From Streptomyces spinosisporus (GTDB taxonomy: Bacteria; Actinomycetota; Actinomycetes; Streptomycetales; Streptomycetaceae), in assembly GCF_022698145.1 (NCBI RefSeq), contig NZ_JALDAX010000005.1, forward strand, positions 1 to 64,000: 64,000 nucleotides of DNA. The letters run 5' to 3'. Shown here piece after piece: positions 53,660-61,718 of the stretch. How positions within the stretch are numbered: the stretch's first letter is position 1; each line of letters opens with the position of its first letter. The notes under the pieces are model-generated. The model made no database searches. It was given only the letters and a program-made list of their open reading frames with translations, and had not been told where the DNA came from. The translations under genes were made by a program, and so were the position numbers.

Positions 53660-54934
53660 TCACCTGACCGTCGGCTCGTCGTCCGTCTGCGACCGCTTCA
53701 GCGGCGGTGTGCGGGACAGGAACAGGCCGAAGACGGGCGGCTGCGTCTGCAGCATCTCCAGCCGTCCGCCGTCCGCCTCCGCGAGGTCGCGCGCCACGGC
53801 CAGCCCGATGCCCGTCGAGTTGCGGCCGCTGATGGTGCGCTCGAAGATCCGCGCGCCCAGGTCGGCCGGGACACCGGACCCCTCGTCGGTCACCTCGACG
53901 ACCGCCTGGTTGCCGGTCACGCGGGTGCGCAGCGCGACCGTGCCCCCGCCGTGCATCAGGGAGTTCTCGATCAGCGCGGCCAGCACCTGGGCGACCGCGC
54001 CCGGCGTGCCGACCGCCTGCAGATGCCGCTTGCCGGAGCTCACGATCGCCCGGCCCGCGCTGCGGTAGGCGGGGCGCCACTCGGCGAGCTGCTGCTGGAT
54101 GACCTCGTCGAGGTCGAAGGTGACGGCGTTGCCGGCCCGGGGGTCGCGGGAGTTGGTGAGCAGCCGCTCCACCACGTCCGTCAGCCGCTCGACCTGGGTG
54201 AGCGCGACATTGGCCTCCTCCTTCACCGTGTCCGGGTCGTCGGTGAGGGTGATCTCCTCGAGCCGCATCGACAGCGCGGTCAGCGGGGTGCGCAGCTGGT
54301 GGGAGGCGTCGGCGGCCAGCCGCCGCTCGGCGGTGAGCATCCGGGCGATGCGTTCGGCGGAGCCGTCCAGGACGTCCGCGACGCGGTCCAGCTCCGGGAC
54401 GCCGTAGCGCTTGTGGCGGGGGCGCGGGTCGCCGGAGCCGAGGCGTTCGGCGGTCTCGGCGAGGTCGGTGAGCGGTGAGGCGAGCCGGTTGGCCTGGCGG
54501 ATCGCCAGCACCACGGCGGCCACCACGGCGAGCAGCGCGACCAGGCCGATGATCAGCAGGGTGCGGCCGACCTCGCGGCTCACGGTCGAGTGCGGCTCCT
54601 CGACGGTGACCTGCTCGCCCTCCTCGCCCGTGGCCCGGCCGCGGATGACCTCGCCCTCGGGTTTGGTGCCGACCTCGATGACCGGCTGTCCCGGGACCCG
54701 GATCACGGCGTAGCGATCACCGGTGACCTGCCTTTCGAGGACGTCGGCGCTGACGGCGCCCGCGCCGATGAGCCGGCTGTCCACGATGCTGGCCAGCCGC
54801 TGCGCCTCGGAGCTCACCCGCTCCTGGGCGCTGTTGCTGATCGTGCGTGTCTCGACGATGACGAGGGACACGCCGAAGACAGCGATCACGACGAGCACCA
54901 CGGCGAGCGTGGACTGGATCAGGCGGCGGCGCAT
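53660..54934 (-). CDS. Sensor histidine kinase of an OmpR-type two-component system
   Basis: This 424-residue membrane kinase has a helix at 7-28, an extracytoplasmic sensor of about 95 residues, a second helix near 125-146 and a HAMP domain (about 147-200). The H-box SHQLRTPLTALSMRLEEI carries His212. The catalytic domain shows the N-box LIENSLMHGGG, G1 VTDEGSGVP, F-box RIFERT and G2 STGIGLAVARDLAEADGG. The signal is unknown. Its response regulator gene lies 35 bases upstream on the same strand. Confidence 0.94.
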   Translation of the reverse strand: MRRRLIQSTLAVVLVVIAVFGVSLVIVETRTISNSAQERVSSEAQRLASIVDSRLIGAGAVSADVLERQVTGDRYAVIRVPGQPVIEVGTKPEGEVIRGRATGEEGEQVTVEEPHSTVSREVGRTLLIIGLVALLAVVAAVVLAIRQANRLASPLTDLAETAERLGSGDPRPRHKRYGVPELDRVADVLDGSAERIARMLTAERRLAADASHQLRTPLTALSMRLEEITLTDDPDTVKEEANVALTQVERLTDVVERLLTNSRDPRAGNAVTFDLDEVIQQQLAEWRPAYRSAGRAIVSSGKRHLQAVGTPGAVAQVLAALIENSLMHGGGTVALRTRVTGNQAVVEVTDEGSGVPADLGARIFERTISGRNSTGIGLAVARDLAEADGGRLEMLQTQPPVFGLFLSRTPPLKRSQTDDEPTVR

Positions 54935-54969
54935 GTCCTCAGTACCTGGGTCGGCCTACGGGTGGTGGC

Positions 54970-55647
54970 TCAGCTCTTCTCGAACCGGAAGCCGACGCCA
55001 CGCACGGTGGCGATGTACCGGGGGTTCGCCGCGTCGTCGCCGAGCTTCTTGCGCAGCCAGGAGATGTGCATGTCGAGCGTCTTGGTCGACGACCACCAGG
55101 TGGTGTCCCAGACCTCGCGCATCAGCTGGTCCCGGGTGACGACCCGGCCGGCGTCCCGCACCAGGACCCGCAACAGGTCGAACTCCTTGGCGGTCAACTG
55201 GAGTTCCTCGTCGCCCATCCATGCGCGGTGCGACTCCACGTCGATGCGCACGCCGTGCGTCGCGGGCGGCTGCGCGGGCTCGGCGGCACCGCGCCGCAGC
55301 AGGGCCCGGACGCGGGCGAGGAGTTCGGCGAGCCGGAACGGCTTGGTGACGTAGTCGTCGGCTCCGGCGTCGAGGCCGACGACGGTGTCCACCTCGTCGG
55401 CCCGCGCGGTCAGGATGAGGATCGGCACGGCGTGCCCCTCGGCGCGCAGCCGGCGGGCCACCTCGAGGCCGTCCATGCCGGGCAGGCCGAGATCGAGCAC
55501 GACCAGATCGACGCCGCCCTGCATTCCGGCGTCGAGCGCGGTGGGTCCGTCCTCGCGCACCTCGACCTCGTAACCTTCCCTGCGCAGAGCGCGGGCCAGC
55601 GGCTCCGAGATGGACGCGTCGTCCTCGGCGAGCAGTACACGGGTCAT
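54970..55647 (-). CDS. OmpR/PhoB-type response regulator
   Basis: This 225-residue regulator has a receiver domain (1-120) with the acidic pocket EDD at 8-10, the phosphorylation site Asp52 (VVLDLGLPGMDG) and the Lys in YVTKPF. The winged-helix DNA-binding domain (about 132-223) has LTAKEFDLLRVLVRDAGRVVTRDQLM and IATVRGVGFRFEKS. It is followed by its kinase gene in a unit. The divergent neighbour, a peptide transporter, could be a target but nothing in the sequence proves it. Confidence 0.95.
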   Translation of the reverse strand: MTRVLLAEDDASISEPLARALRREGYEVEVREDGPTALDAGMQGGVDLVVLDLGLPGMDGLEVARRLRAEGHAVPILILTARADEVDTVVGLDAGADDYVTKPFRLAELLARVRALLRRGAAEPAQPPATHGVRIDVESHRAWMGDEELQLTAKEFDLLRVLVRDAGRVVTRDQLMREVWDTTWWSSTKTLDMHISWLRKKLGDDAANPRYIATVRGVGFRFEKS

Positions 55648-55944
55648 GAGGTGATGGTAGTCCGCTCCCGACAGGTGCTGGGGTGTGATCGGTGCGCGTG
55701 ATTCTTACCTTTGACGGCGGCGGGGCGAACCTGTGTCTATGGGGTGCGATCCTGGTAGAGACCTTGGAAACCGCGTGCCGGGTTCCGCGTTCACCTGTGA
55801 TCCGCGTCTCAGGTCCTTCCATATCCGGCAGTGTCCTGCCGTATGGTGACTGCACGCCTGTAGCACTGCGGGGACCTTTGGCGACCACTTGACGCTGAAG
55901 GTCTCTTTTGTGTGCGGTAAACCCCCACCAGCAAGGAACGACCC

Positions 55945-57483
55945 ATGGCGTCCAGCTTGACGAAGGACTCGGTCCGCCCGGGCACCCCCGGCTCCGAGAA
56001 GACCTTCTTCGGCCACCCCCGCGGCCTGGCCACCCTCTTCATGACCGAGATGTGGGAGCGGTTCTCCTACTACGGCATGAAGGCCCTGCTCACCGTCTAT
56101 CTGCTGTCCGGCGGCGTCGACGCCGGCAAGGGCAGCATGGGCGGCGGTCTGGCCATGGACGTGGCCACCACCACGGTGATCGTGTCCGTCTACTCGGCCA
56201 TGGTGTATCTGCTCGCCATGCCGGGCGGCTGGCTCGGCGACCGCGTCTGGGGCCCCCGCAAGACGGTGGCCATCGCGGCCGTCACGATCATGGCGGGTCA
56301 CCTCACGCTGGCGCTGCCCGGCGGTCAGGCACCGTTCTTCGCGGGTCTGGCGCTGGTCGCGGCCGGTTCCGGTCTGCTCAAGGCCAACATCTCCACGATG
56401 GTGGGCCACCTCTACGACGGCCCGGACGACCCGCGCCGCGACGGTGGCTTCACGATCTTCTACATGGGCATCAACGTCGGTGCCTTCTTCGCCCCGCTGG
56501 CCATCGGCACCGTCGGCCAGAAGGTCAGCTGGCACCTCGGCTTCGGCATGGCCGCGGTCGGCATGGCGATCGGTCTGGCCGCGTTCCTGCTCGGCACCCG
56601 CAATCTGAGCCCGCAGTCCAGCGTCGTCCCGAAGCCGCTGGCGGCCGAGGAGCGCGCGTCCTGGCTGCGCAAGGGCCTGCTCTGGGTGATCGCGGCTACG
56701 GTCTTCTACGGCGTCGTCGGCTTCACCGGTCACTTCACGCTGAACTGGGCGATGATCCCGCTCACCGTCATCGGTCTGGTCATCCCGGCGGGTGTGCTGC
56801 TGCGCATCAAGCGGGACAAGGAGCTGACGTCCACCGAGCAGTCGAAAATGACCGGCTACATCTGGTTCTTCGTCGCGGCCGCCGTGTTCTGGATGATCTA
56901 CGACCAGGGCGCGTCCACCGTCCAGGCCTTCGGTGAGGGCAAGGCGTCGACGTCCCTGCTCGGCTTCGACTTCCCGACCTCCTGGTACCAGTCGCTGAAC
57001 CCGCTGTTCATCATGGCGCTGGCCCCGGTCTTCGCCTGGGTGTGGGTCTGGCTGAACCGCAAGGACAAGGAGCCCAGCACCATCGTGAAGTTCTCGATGG
57101 GCCTGGTGCTGATCGGCGTCTCGTTCTTCTTCTTCCTGATCCCGCTCGCCATGGCGGCGAACGGCACCGCGGTCAGCCCGATGTGGCTGGTGGGCATCTA
57201 CTTCATCCAGACCGTCGGCGAGCTGTGCCTGTCGCCGGTCGGCCTCTCGGTGACGACCAAGATGGCTCCCGCCAAGTACGCCTCGCAGATGATGGGCGTG
57301 TGGTTCCTCGCGGTCACCGCGGGCGACTCCATCACGAGCCTGCTGTCCAACCCGGCGATCGCGGGGGTGGATCTCAGCGGGACCGCTGCCGTGTTCGGGG
57401 AGGCGGCTCTCGCGGCGCTTGCCGGGTTCGCGGTGTGGATGTACCGGCGCAAGGTGAAGTCTCTTATGGGGGACGTGCGCTGA
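55945..57483 (+). CDS. Proton-dependent oligopeptide transporter (POT/PTR2 family)
   Basis: This 512-residue MFS protein imports di- and tripeptides with protons. It has about 12-14 helices. The POT signature E-x-x-E-R-F-x-Y-Y-G is present as TEMWERFSYYGMKALLTVYL, followed by GGWLGDRVWGPRKTV and the PTR2 motif FTIFYMGINVGAFFAPLAIG. The TM10 region FFIQTVGELCLSPVGLS-like segment (IYFIQTVGELCLSPVGLSV) carries the conserved Glu. It is read divergently from the response regulator and ends at a clear terminator. Confidence 0.94.
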   Translation: MASSLTKDSVRPGTPGSEKTFFGHPRGLATLFMTEMWERFSYYGMKALLTVYLLSGGVDAGKGSMGGGLAMDVATTTVIVSVYSAMVYLLAMPGGWLGDRVWGPRKTVAIAAVTIMAGHLTLALPGGQAPFFAGLALVAAGSGLLKANISTMVGHLYDGPDDPRRDGGFTIFYMGINVGAFFAPLAIGTVGQKVSWHLGFGMAAVGMAIGLAAFLLGTRNLSPQSSVVPKPLAAEERASWLRKGLLWVIAATVFYGVVGFTGHFTLNWAMIPLTVIGLVIPAGVLLRIKRDKELTSTEQSKMTGYIWFFVAAAVFWMIYDQGASTVQAFGEGKASTSLLGFDFPTSWYQSLNPLFIMALAPVFAWVWVWLNRKDKEPSTIVKFSMGLVLIGVSFFFFLIPLAMAANGTAVSPMWLVGIYFIQTVGELCLSPVGLSVTTKMAPAKYASQMMGVWFLAVTAGDSITSLLSNPAIAGVDLSGTAAVFGEAALAALAGFAVWMYRRKVKSLMGDVR

Positions 57484-57495
57484 GGTCTGCTTCAT

Positions 57496-57539
57496 CGAAA
57501 GGGCCGCTGCACCACTAGGTGGGTGCGGCGGCCCTTTCG
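57496..57539. terminator. Terminator of the peptide transporter gene
   Basis: CGAAAGGGCCGC pairs with GCGGCCCTTTCG; the arms continue inward with imperfect GCACC/GGTGC pairing. It lies between convergent genes and could also serve the surface-protein operon. Confidence 0.8.
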
Positions 57540-57563
57540 GCTGCGGATCGGGGGGTGGCTGGG

Positions 57564-57584
57564 CGCGCAGTTCCCCGCGCCCCT
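57564..57584 (+). repeat. Dispersed Streptomyces intergenic motif, second copy
   Basis: These 21 bases are identical to 31796-31816. The motif is GC-rich with CCCC blocks and sits in the intergenic gap between the terminator and the end of the surface-protein gene. I remember this motif from many streptomycete intergenic regions, where its role is unknown. Confidence 0.8.
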
Positions 57585-57593
57585 GAGGGCGTT

Positions 57594-58901
57594 TCAGCGC
57601 ACCCTTCGTTTCGGCATGAAGGTGAAGACCGCTCCGCCCAGCAGGACCGCCGTGCCTGCCACCAGGCCCAGGGCCTTCAGGGCGCCGTGGTCGTCCGAAC
57701 CCGTGGCTGCGAGGCCGCCGTTCGAGGATGACGACGAGGTGCCGCCGCCCGATGTGGAGGAGCCGCCGCCCGAGGCGCCGCTCGCCTGGGCGGAGGTGTC
57801 CAGGGTGAGGGAGACCTCCGTCTTGTCGGGCTTGCAGGTGGTGGTCGTGCCCAGGGCGTTGATGGTCAGGACGCCCGGGGACAGGGTCGAGCTGCCGTCG
57901 GCGCCCGGCTTGTAGGTGCCGGTCAGATCCGGGATCTCGATCGGGTCGCCGGACTTGATGTCCTCGGAGTTGGTCGGGCCCTCGACATGCACCGAGCCCT
58001 TGTCCGCACCGCCCAGGACGACCTCCATCGACGGCTTGACCGAGTCCTTGGGGATGTCGGCCGGGCTGTCCATCACCGACTTCTTGAACTGCACGGTGAG
58101 GTCGTAACTGCCGCCGTTCTTCTTGGCGTTGATCTGGATGGGCGAGGTCGCCTTCTTCTCGCCGATGGGCGACTGGCAGGTGTAGGGGATGTCGACCTCC
58201 TTGCCCGTGAAGTCGCTCTGCTCGCTGCCGGTGCCGTCACTGGCGGACGCCGACGGGTCGGACGGCTCCGGGGCCGAGGGGGACGACGGCTGCGAGGCCG
58301 AGTCCGTGGGGTCGGGCGGCGTGCTCGACGAGCCGCCGTCGCCCGGCGACACCTCGATCGTCGCCGCCTTCTGCACCGTCTCGGTCGGCGTGCACTTCGT
58401 GTCCGTCGACATGGCGTTGACGGTGTACGCGTCCGGGGTGAGGGTGACCTCGCCGGGCGCCGTCAGCTTCAGGGTGCCCTTCATGTCGGACAGCACCATC
58501 GCGGCGCCCTTGGGGATGGCCGGGTTCTTGCGCTCCCCCTGCATCGCGATCGACGCGGCCTGCGCACCGGCCGCCTTGAGAGTCCCGGACGGCTGCACCG
58601 AGTCGGCGGGCAGGTCGATGATGTCCGGGTTCTTGGAGGCGGCCTGGACGAACTTCCATACGACGTCCACCGTGTCGCCCACCTTGGCCGTCGCCGGCGC
58701 GGTGATCTCGACCTTGGTGGTGCCGTCGACGGGATCGATGCCCGCGGGCGGCACGCAGTGCGTCGCGAACGACACCTCCGCGGCCTGCGCGGGCCCGGCG
58801 GTCAGCCCCAGCAGGGCGCCCGCGCCGCCGAGCACCAGCGCGGCACCTGCCGCGCCGAGCCTGCCCGGACCGGCCGGTGTGACTCTCCTTCGCTTTCTCA
58901 C
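57594..58901 (-). CDS. LAxTG-anchored surface protein with duplicated domain
   Basis: This 435-residue exported protein has a signal peptide (about 1-41, ending AGPAQAAE) and two related beta-rich domains (about 43-190 and 235-375, each closing with a G-x-L-T-x-x-A-x-x-V or -LTINALGTTTTC-type strand). A Ser/Thr/Pro-rich linker lies between them. The C-terminal sorting signal is LAATG at 397-401, then a hydrophobic helix and the basic tail PKRRVR. LAxTG is the motif for class E sortases in Streptomyces. The second domain is homologous to the 228-residue protein upstream. The GTG start overlaps the previous gene's stop. Confidence 0.87.
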   Translation of the reverse strand: MRKRRRVTPAGPGRLGAAGAALVLGGAGALLGLTAGPAQAAEVSFATHCVPPAGIDPVDGTTKVEITAPATAKVGDTVDVVWKFVQAASKNPDIIDLPADSVQPSGTLKAAGAQAASIAMQGERKNPAIPKGAAMVLSDMKGTLKLTAPGEVTLTPDAYTVNAMSTDTKCTPTETVQKAATIEVSPGDGGSSSTPPDPTDSASQPSSPSAPEPSDPSASASDGTGSEQSDFTGKEVDIPYTCQSPIGEKKATSPIQINAKKNGGSYDLTVQFKKSVMDSPADIPKDSVKPSMEVVLGGADKGSVHVEGPTNSEDIKSGDPIEIPDLTGTYKPGADGSSTLSPGVLTINALGTTTTCKPDKTEVSLTLDTSAQASGASGGGSSTSGGGTSSSSSNGGLAATGSDDHGALKALGLVAGTAVLLGGAVFTFMPKRRVR

Positions 58902-59980
58902 GTGGGTCCCTTCCTGGTGGGAGTCGTACGACTCGTCGGGCTGTCGTCGTGCGGTGCGGAGAGCCGACCGTCCGCGCCCCCCGGATCGGAGTCCGGGGTG
59001 AACCACGGCAGGGTCGAAGCAGAGGAGGGCGCCTGTGGCGCCCGGGAGGTGAACTTCGGCAGATGCAGGGTCAGTTCGGGCATGCGCAGCCCGCGGTGCC
59101 GGATGCCTCCGGCGCGCCGCGGCCGTACCCGGTCCACGACCGCCATCCCGGCGCGGAACACCGCGGCCGGGACCACCAGGCAGACCAGGATCCAGAACAC
59201 GGTCACGCCCCAGGGGCGGCTCACGCCCCAGGGCTGCTCGGCGAGCACCTTCCCGGAGTACTTGAGCGAGACGGTGTAGTCGCCGTGCGCGCCCGCGGTG
59301 AGCTCGACGGGCAGCTTCATCTGCGCCTTCTTGCCGGGCGCGATGGTGCCGCGCCACTGCTGGTCCTCCCACTGCGGGGCGAACACGCCGTGGGAGGTGC
59401 CGATCTGGAAGACCGGGTTCTTGATCGCGGTCGTGCCGACGTTGCCGACGGTGAAGACCAGGGTGCGCGAGGGCGGTGCGCCGAACCAGGTGAGCAGTCC
59501 GCTCGAACCGTCGAGCCGGGTGTCGGTGAGGACCGTCAGCCGGCCGCCGGCCGATTCGGCGGGCAGCGGCTCGACCGCGTGCCCGGCCACCTGGAAGATC
59601 GCGTCGGCGTCGGCCTTGGCGCCGGTCACGGTGGCCACGTGCACCACGCACGGGCAGGGCACCGGCGGCTCGGCCACCGGCAGTTCCTTGCTGAAGCGGC
59701 CCTTGGCGTCGGTGGTGACGGCCCTGCCGTCGGCGTTGGCACAGGAGTTGGTGCCGCCGATGACACCGCGCGAGGGCACGGACTGCCCGCAGATCAGCAG
59801 CATCAGCAGCGCGTGCGACCGCCAGCCGCTGCCCCTGACGGTGATCGAACCACCCGTCCCCGCCTGGGACTTGGACAGCTTCACGCTCGGCCCGTCCGCC
59901 GTGGCCGTCCCCGTCGAAAGGGGCAGCAACAGCAGGGCGAGCACCGTCAGCAGCGCCGCCATGCGCACCTTGCCCGTCAC
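58898..59980 (-). CDS. Secreted, membrane-anchored protein with Ig-like region
   Basis: This 360-residue protein has a signal peptide (about 1-28, MAALLTVLALLLLPLSTGTATA). A first beta-domain resembles Ig/adhesin-like modules (VKLSKSQAGTGGSITVRGSGW), followed by a region RTLVFTVGNVGTTAIKNPVFQIG, a membrane helix near 278-300 (WGVTVFWILVCLVVPAAVF) and a positively charged, disordered cytoplasmic tail. Paired cysteines (NSC, PCPC) may form disulfides. It overlaps both neighbours in GTGA junctions, so it is coupled to them. I recognise no named family for it. Confidence 0.8.
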   Translation of the reverse strand: MTGKVRMAALLTVLALLLLPLSTGTATADGPSVKLSKSQAGTGGSITVRGSGWRSHALLMLLICGQSVPSRGVIGGTNSCANADGRAVTTDAKGRFSKELPVAEPPVPCPCVVHVATVTGAKADADAIFQVAGHAVEPLPAESAGGRLTVLTDTRLDGSSGLLTWFGAPPSRTLVFTVGNVGTTAIKNPVFQIGTSHGVFAPQWEDQQWRGTIAPGKKAQMKLPVELTAGAHGDYTVSLKYSGKVLAEQPWGVSRPWGVTVFWILVCLVVPAAVFRAGMAVVDRVRPRRAGGIRHRGLRMPELTLHLPKFTSRAPQAPSSASTLPWFTPDSDPGGADGRLSAPHDDSPTSRTTPTRKGPT

Positions 59981-60810
59981 GTCACCGCTCCCGTCAACTC
60001 GACTTCCGTACGCGGGGATTCGGGTCCCGCTTCCTCGGGCGTACGGCGCCTGCGACGTCGTACGAGAAGCAGCGCTGCCCCGGCCGCCGCCGTCCCCGCG
60101 GCCCCGGTCACCGCGCCCCAGGGCACGAACCGTGCCGACGAGGCGGCCGTGTCGTGCGCGCCGCCCGCCGCCGTCACGGTGAGCCGCACCCGCACCGAGT
60201 CCAGGGCGGGCCGGTCGCGCCAGGGCTCGGTGAGCCGCATGCGGCGGCCGGGCGCGAGGTGTACCGGCAGGGTGCGCGGGCCGCGGTCGAGCACCGGTCC
60301 GAATAGGCCGTCCGCGTGCACGGCCAGCCGCGGTACGAGGGTGGTCGTACCGCGGTTGACCAGCTCGTACGCGATGCCGTCGCGCCGTACGGAGATCTGC
60401 TCGACGGTCAGCGCCGACAGGGCCGGTCCGCCGACCCGCAGCCGGACCGGGACCGTGGCCGTGCGGCCGTCGCTGCCGCGGGCGACGATCGAGCCGGTGC
60501 GGTCGTCGCGCGCGCTCAGAGTGAACGGGACGTCGGCGCGGGTGCGGGCCGGCACCCGTACCCGGCTCTCGGCGAAGGTGACCGCCACGCCGCTGCCGCT
60601 CAGCCGTACGGTGACCGCCCGCGCGCCGCGGTTGGTCACGGACACCGTGTCCTGCAGGACCGCGCCCGGCGCGCCCTCGGCGTAGACGAGCGACCGGCCG
60701 GTACCGGACGGCGCGAGGGACCAGCCGCCGTCGGCGCGCGCCGACGGGGCGGCACCCAGCACCAGCAGCAGGGAGGCCGAGGCGAACAGGACACGGGCGG
60801 CGGGCGACAT
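59977..60810 (-). CDS. DUF916/WxL-interacting-like secreted membrane protein
   Basis: This 277-residue protein has a signal peptide (about 1-27, VLFASASLLLVLGAAPSARA), then WSLAPSGTGRSLVYAEGAPGAVLQDTVSVTNRGARAVTVRLSG. This resembles the N-terminus of DUF916 peptidoglycan-interaction proteins of WxL systems (annotated in streptomycetes as WxL peptidoglycan-domain proteins). A second Ig-like region and a C-terminal helix (about 225-250) with RRRRR tail follow. It is the second gene of the operon, 31 bases after the LPxTG gene, with a GGAG site 8 bases before its ATG. Confidence 0.78.
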   Translation of the reverse strand: MSPAARVLFASASLLLVLGAAPSARADGGWSLAPSGTGRSLVYAEGAPGAVLQDTVSVTNRGARAVTVRLSGSGVAVTFAESRVRVPARTRADVPFTLSARDDRTGSIVARGSDGRTATVPVRLRVGGPALSALTVEQISVRRDGIAYELVNRGTTTLVPRLAVHADGLFGPVLDRGPRTLPVHLAPGRRMRLTEPWRDRPALDSVRVRLTVTAAGGAHDTAASSARFVPWGAVTGAAGTAAAGAALLLVRRRRRRTPEEAGPESPRTEVELTGAVT

Positions 60811-60841
60811 CCGGCGGCTCCAGCGATCGTGGGGCGGTGGT

Positions 60842-61528
60842 TCAGCGGCCGGCCTGCTGGTTCCTCCGCGTGATCCACAGCGCGCCCGCCGCGCCCGCGA
60901 GGAGCACCGTGCCGCCGAGCGTGCCGAGGGCGACCGCGGAGTCGGCGGGGCCGGTCTGCGGGAGGGAGGCGCCCGACTCGCTGCCGCTCTGGCTGGTGCC
61001 GCCCGAGGAGCCGCCACTCGCCGCCGTCACGTCCAGCGTCAGTGCCGGGCCGGGGCTGTTGGAGGGCGTGCACGTGGTGGTGGTGCCCAGCGCCTTGATG
61101 GTGAGCACGCCCGGTGTGAAGGTGACGCTGCCGGACTTCTTCGGTGTGTACGTGCCCGTCAAGTCGCTGATCTTGATGGGGGTGTTGGCCGGGATGGCCG
61201 CCTGGTTGGCGGGCCCGCTGACGTTCACGGTGCCGCTGTCGGCGCCGCCCACCTTGATGACGGCGCTCGGGTTCATCGCGCCCTTGCCCAGCTCGACCGG
61301 GCTGGAGGAGACGCCCTTCTGCCAGGACATGGTGAGCTTGTAGCCGCTGCCGCTCTTGACGCCCTTGATGTCGATGGGCGAGACGGCGCTCTTGTTGCCG
61401 ATCGGGGTCTTGCACTGGTAGTCGACGTCGACGACCTTGGCCTCGGCGGCGGGGGCGGCGAGCAGCACCGCGGAGCCGGCCAGGGCCGCGGCGGACGCGA
61501 GTGCGGCGGTTCGTTTCCGGTACGACAC
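60842..61528 (-). CDS. LPxTG-anchored surface protein, first gene of the operon
   Basis: This 228-residue exported protein has a signal peptide (about 1-31, ending AAPAAEAK). One beta-domain (about 34-160) begins VVDVDYQCKTPIGNKSAVSP and ends FTPGVLTIKALGTTTTCTP, clearly homologous to the second domain of the 435-residue protein three genes downstream. A Ser/Gly linker leads to LPQTG at 189-193, a hydrophobic helix and RRNQQAGR, a sortase substrate tail. The GTG was chosen for the GAGGGAG upstream; an ATG 51 bases earlier is unlikely. It is probably displayed on the cell wall. Confidence 0.87.
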   Translation of the reverse strand: MSYRKRTAALASAAALAGSAVLLAAPAAEAKVVDVDYQCKTPIGNKSAVSPIDIKGVKSGSGYKLTMSWQKGVSSSPVELGKGAMNPSAVIKVGGADSGTVNVSGPANQAAIPANTPIKISDLTGTYTPKKSGSVTFTPGVLTIKALGTTTTCTPSNSPGPALTLDVTAASGGSSGGTSQSGSESGASLPQTGPADSAVALGTLGGTVLLAGAAGALWITRRNQQAGR

Positions 61529-61552
61529 GGTTCCGCTCCCTCTGCGAGTTCC

Positions 61553-61578
61553 TGACGGCACATCAGATTTGGCCGTCA
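61553..61578. promoter_or_regulatory. Inverted repeat upstream of the surface operon
   Basis: TGACGGC and GCCGTCA are inverted around 12 bases, 25 bases before the GTG of the LPxTG gene. It may be an operator or the promoter region of the four-gene unit. Confidence 0.35.
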
Positions 61579-61612
61579 AGGTACGCCCGGGGTCCTGCGG
61601 AGGGAAGAGACG

Positions 61613-61646
61613 GTGCGCGCCGGAGTTGTGGGGATCCGGCGCGCAC
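61613..61646 (-). terminator. Terminator after serS
   Basis: GTGCGCGCCGGA pairs perfectly with TCCGGCGCGCAC over a 10-base loop. A smaller hairpin (GACCCT/AGGGTC) lies nearer the serS stop, at 61672-61692. Either could end the serS transcript. Confidence 0.7.
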
Positions 61647-61718
61647 GGCAGAGGCGTCGAGTGGAGAGGGTGACCCTCGGTAACTCAGGGTCGGGCCGTG
61701 CCCTTGGGTTCGCCTGGG

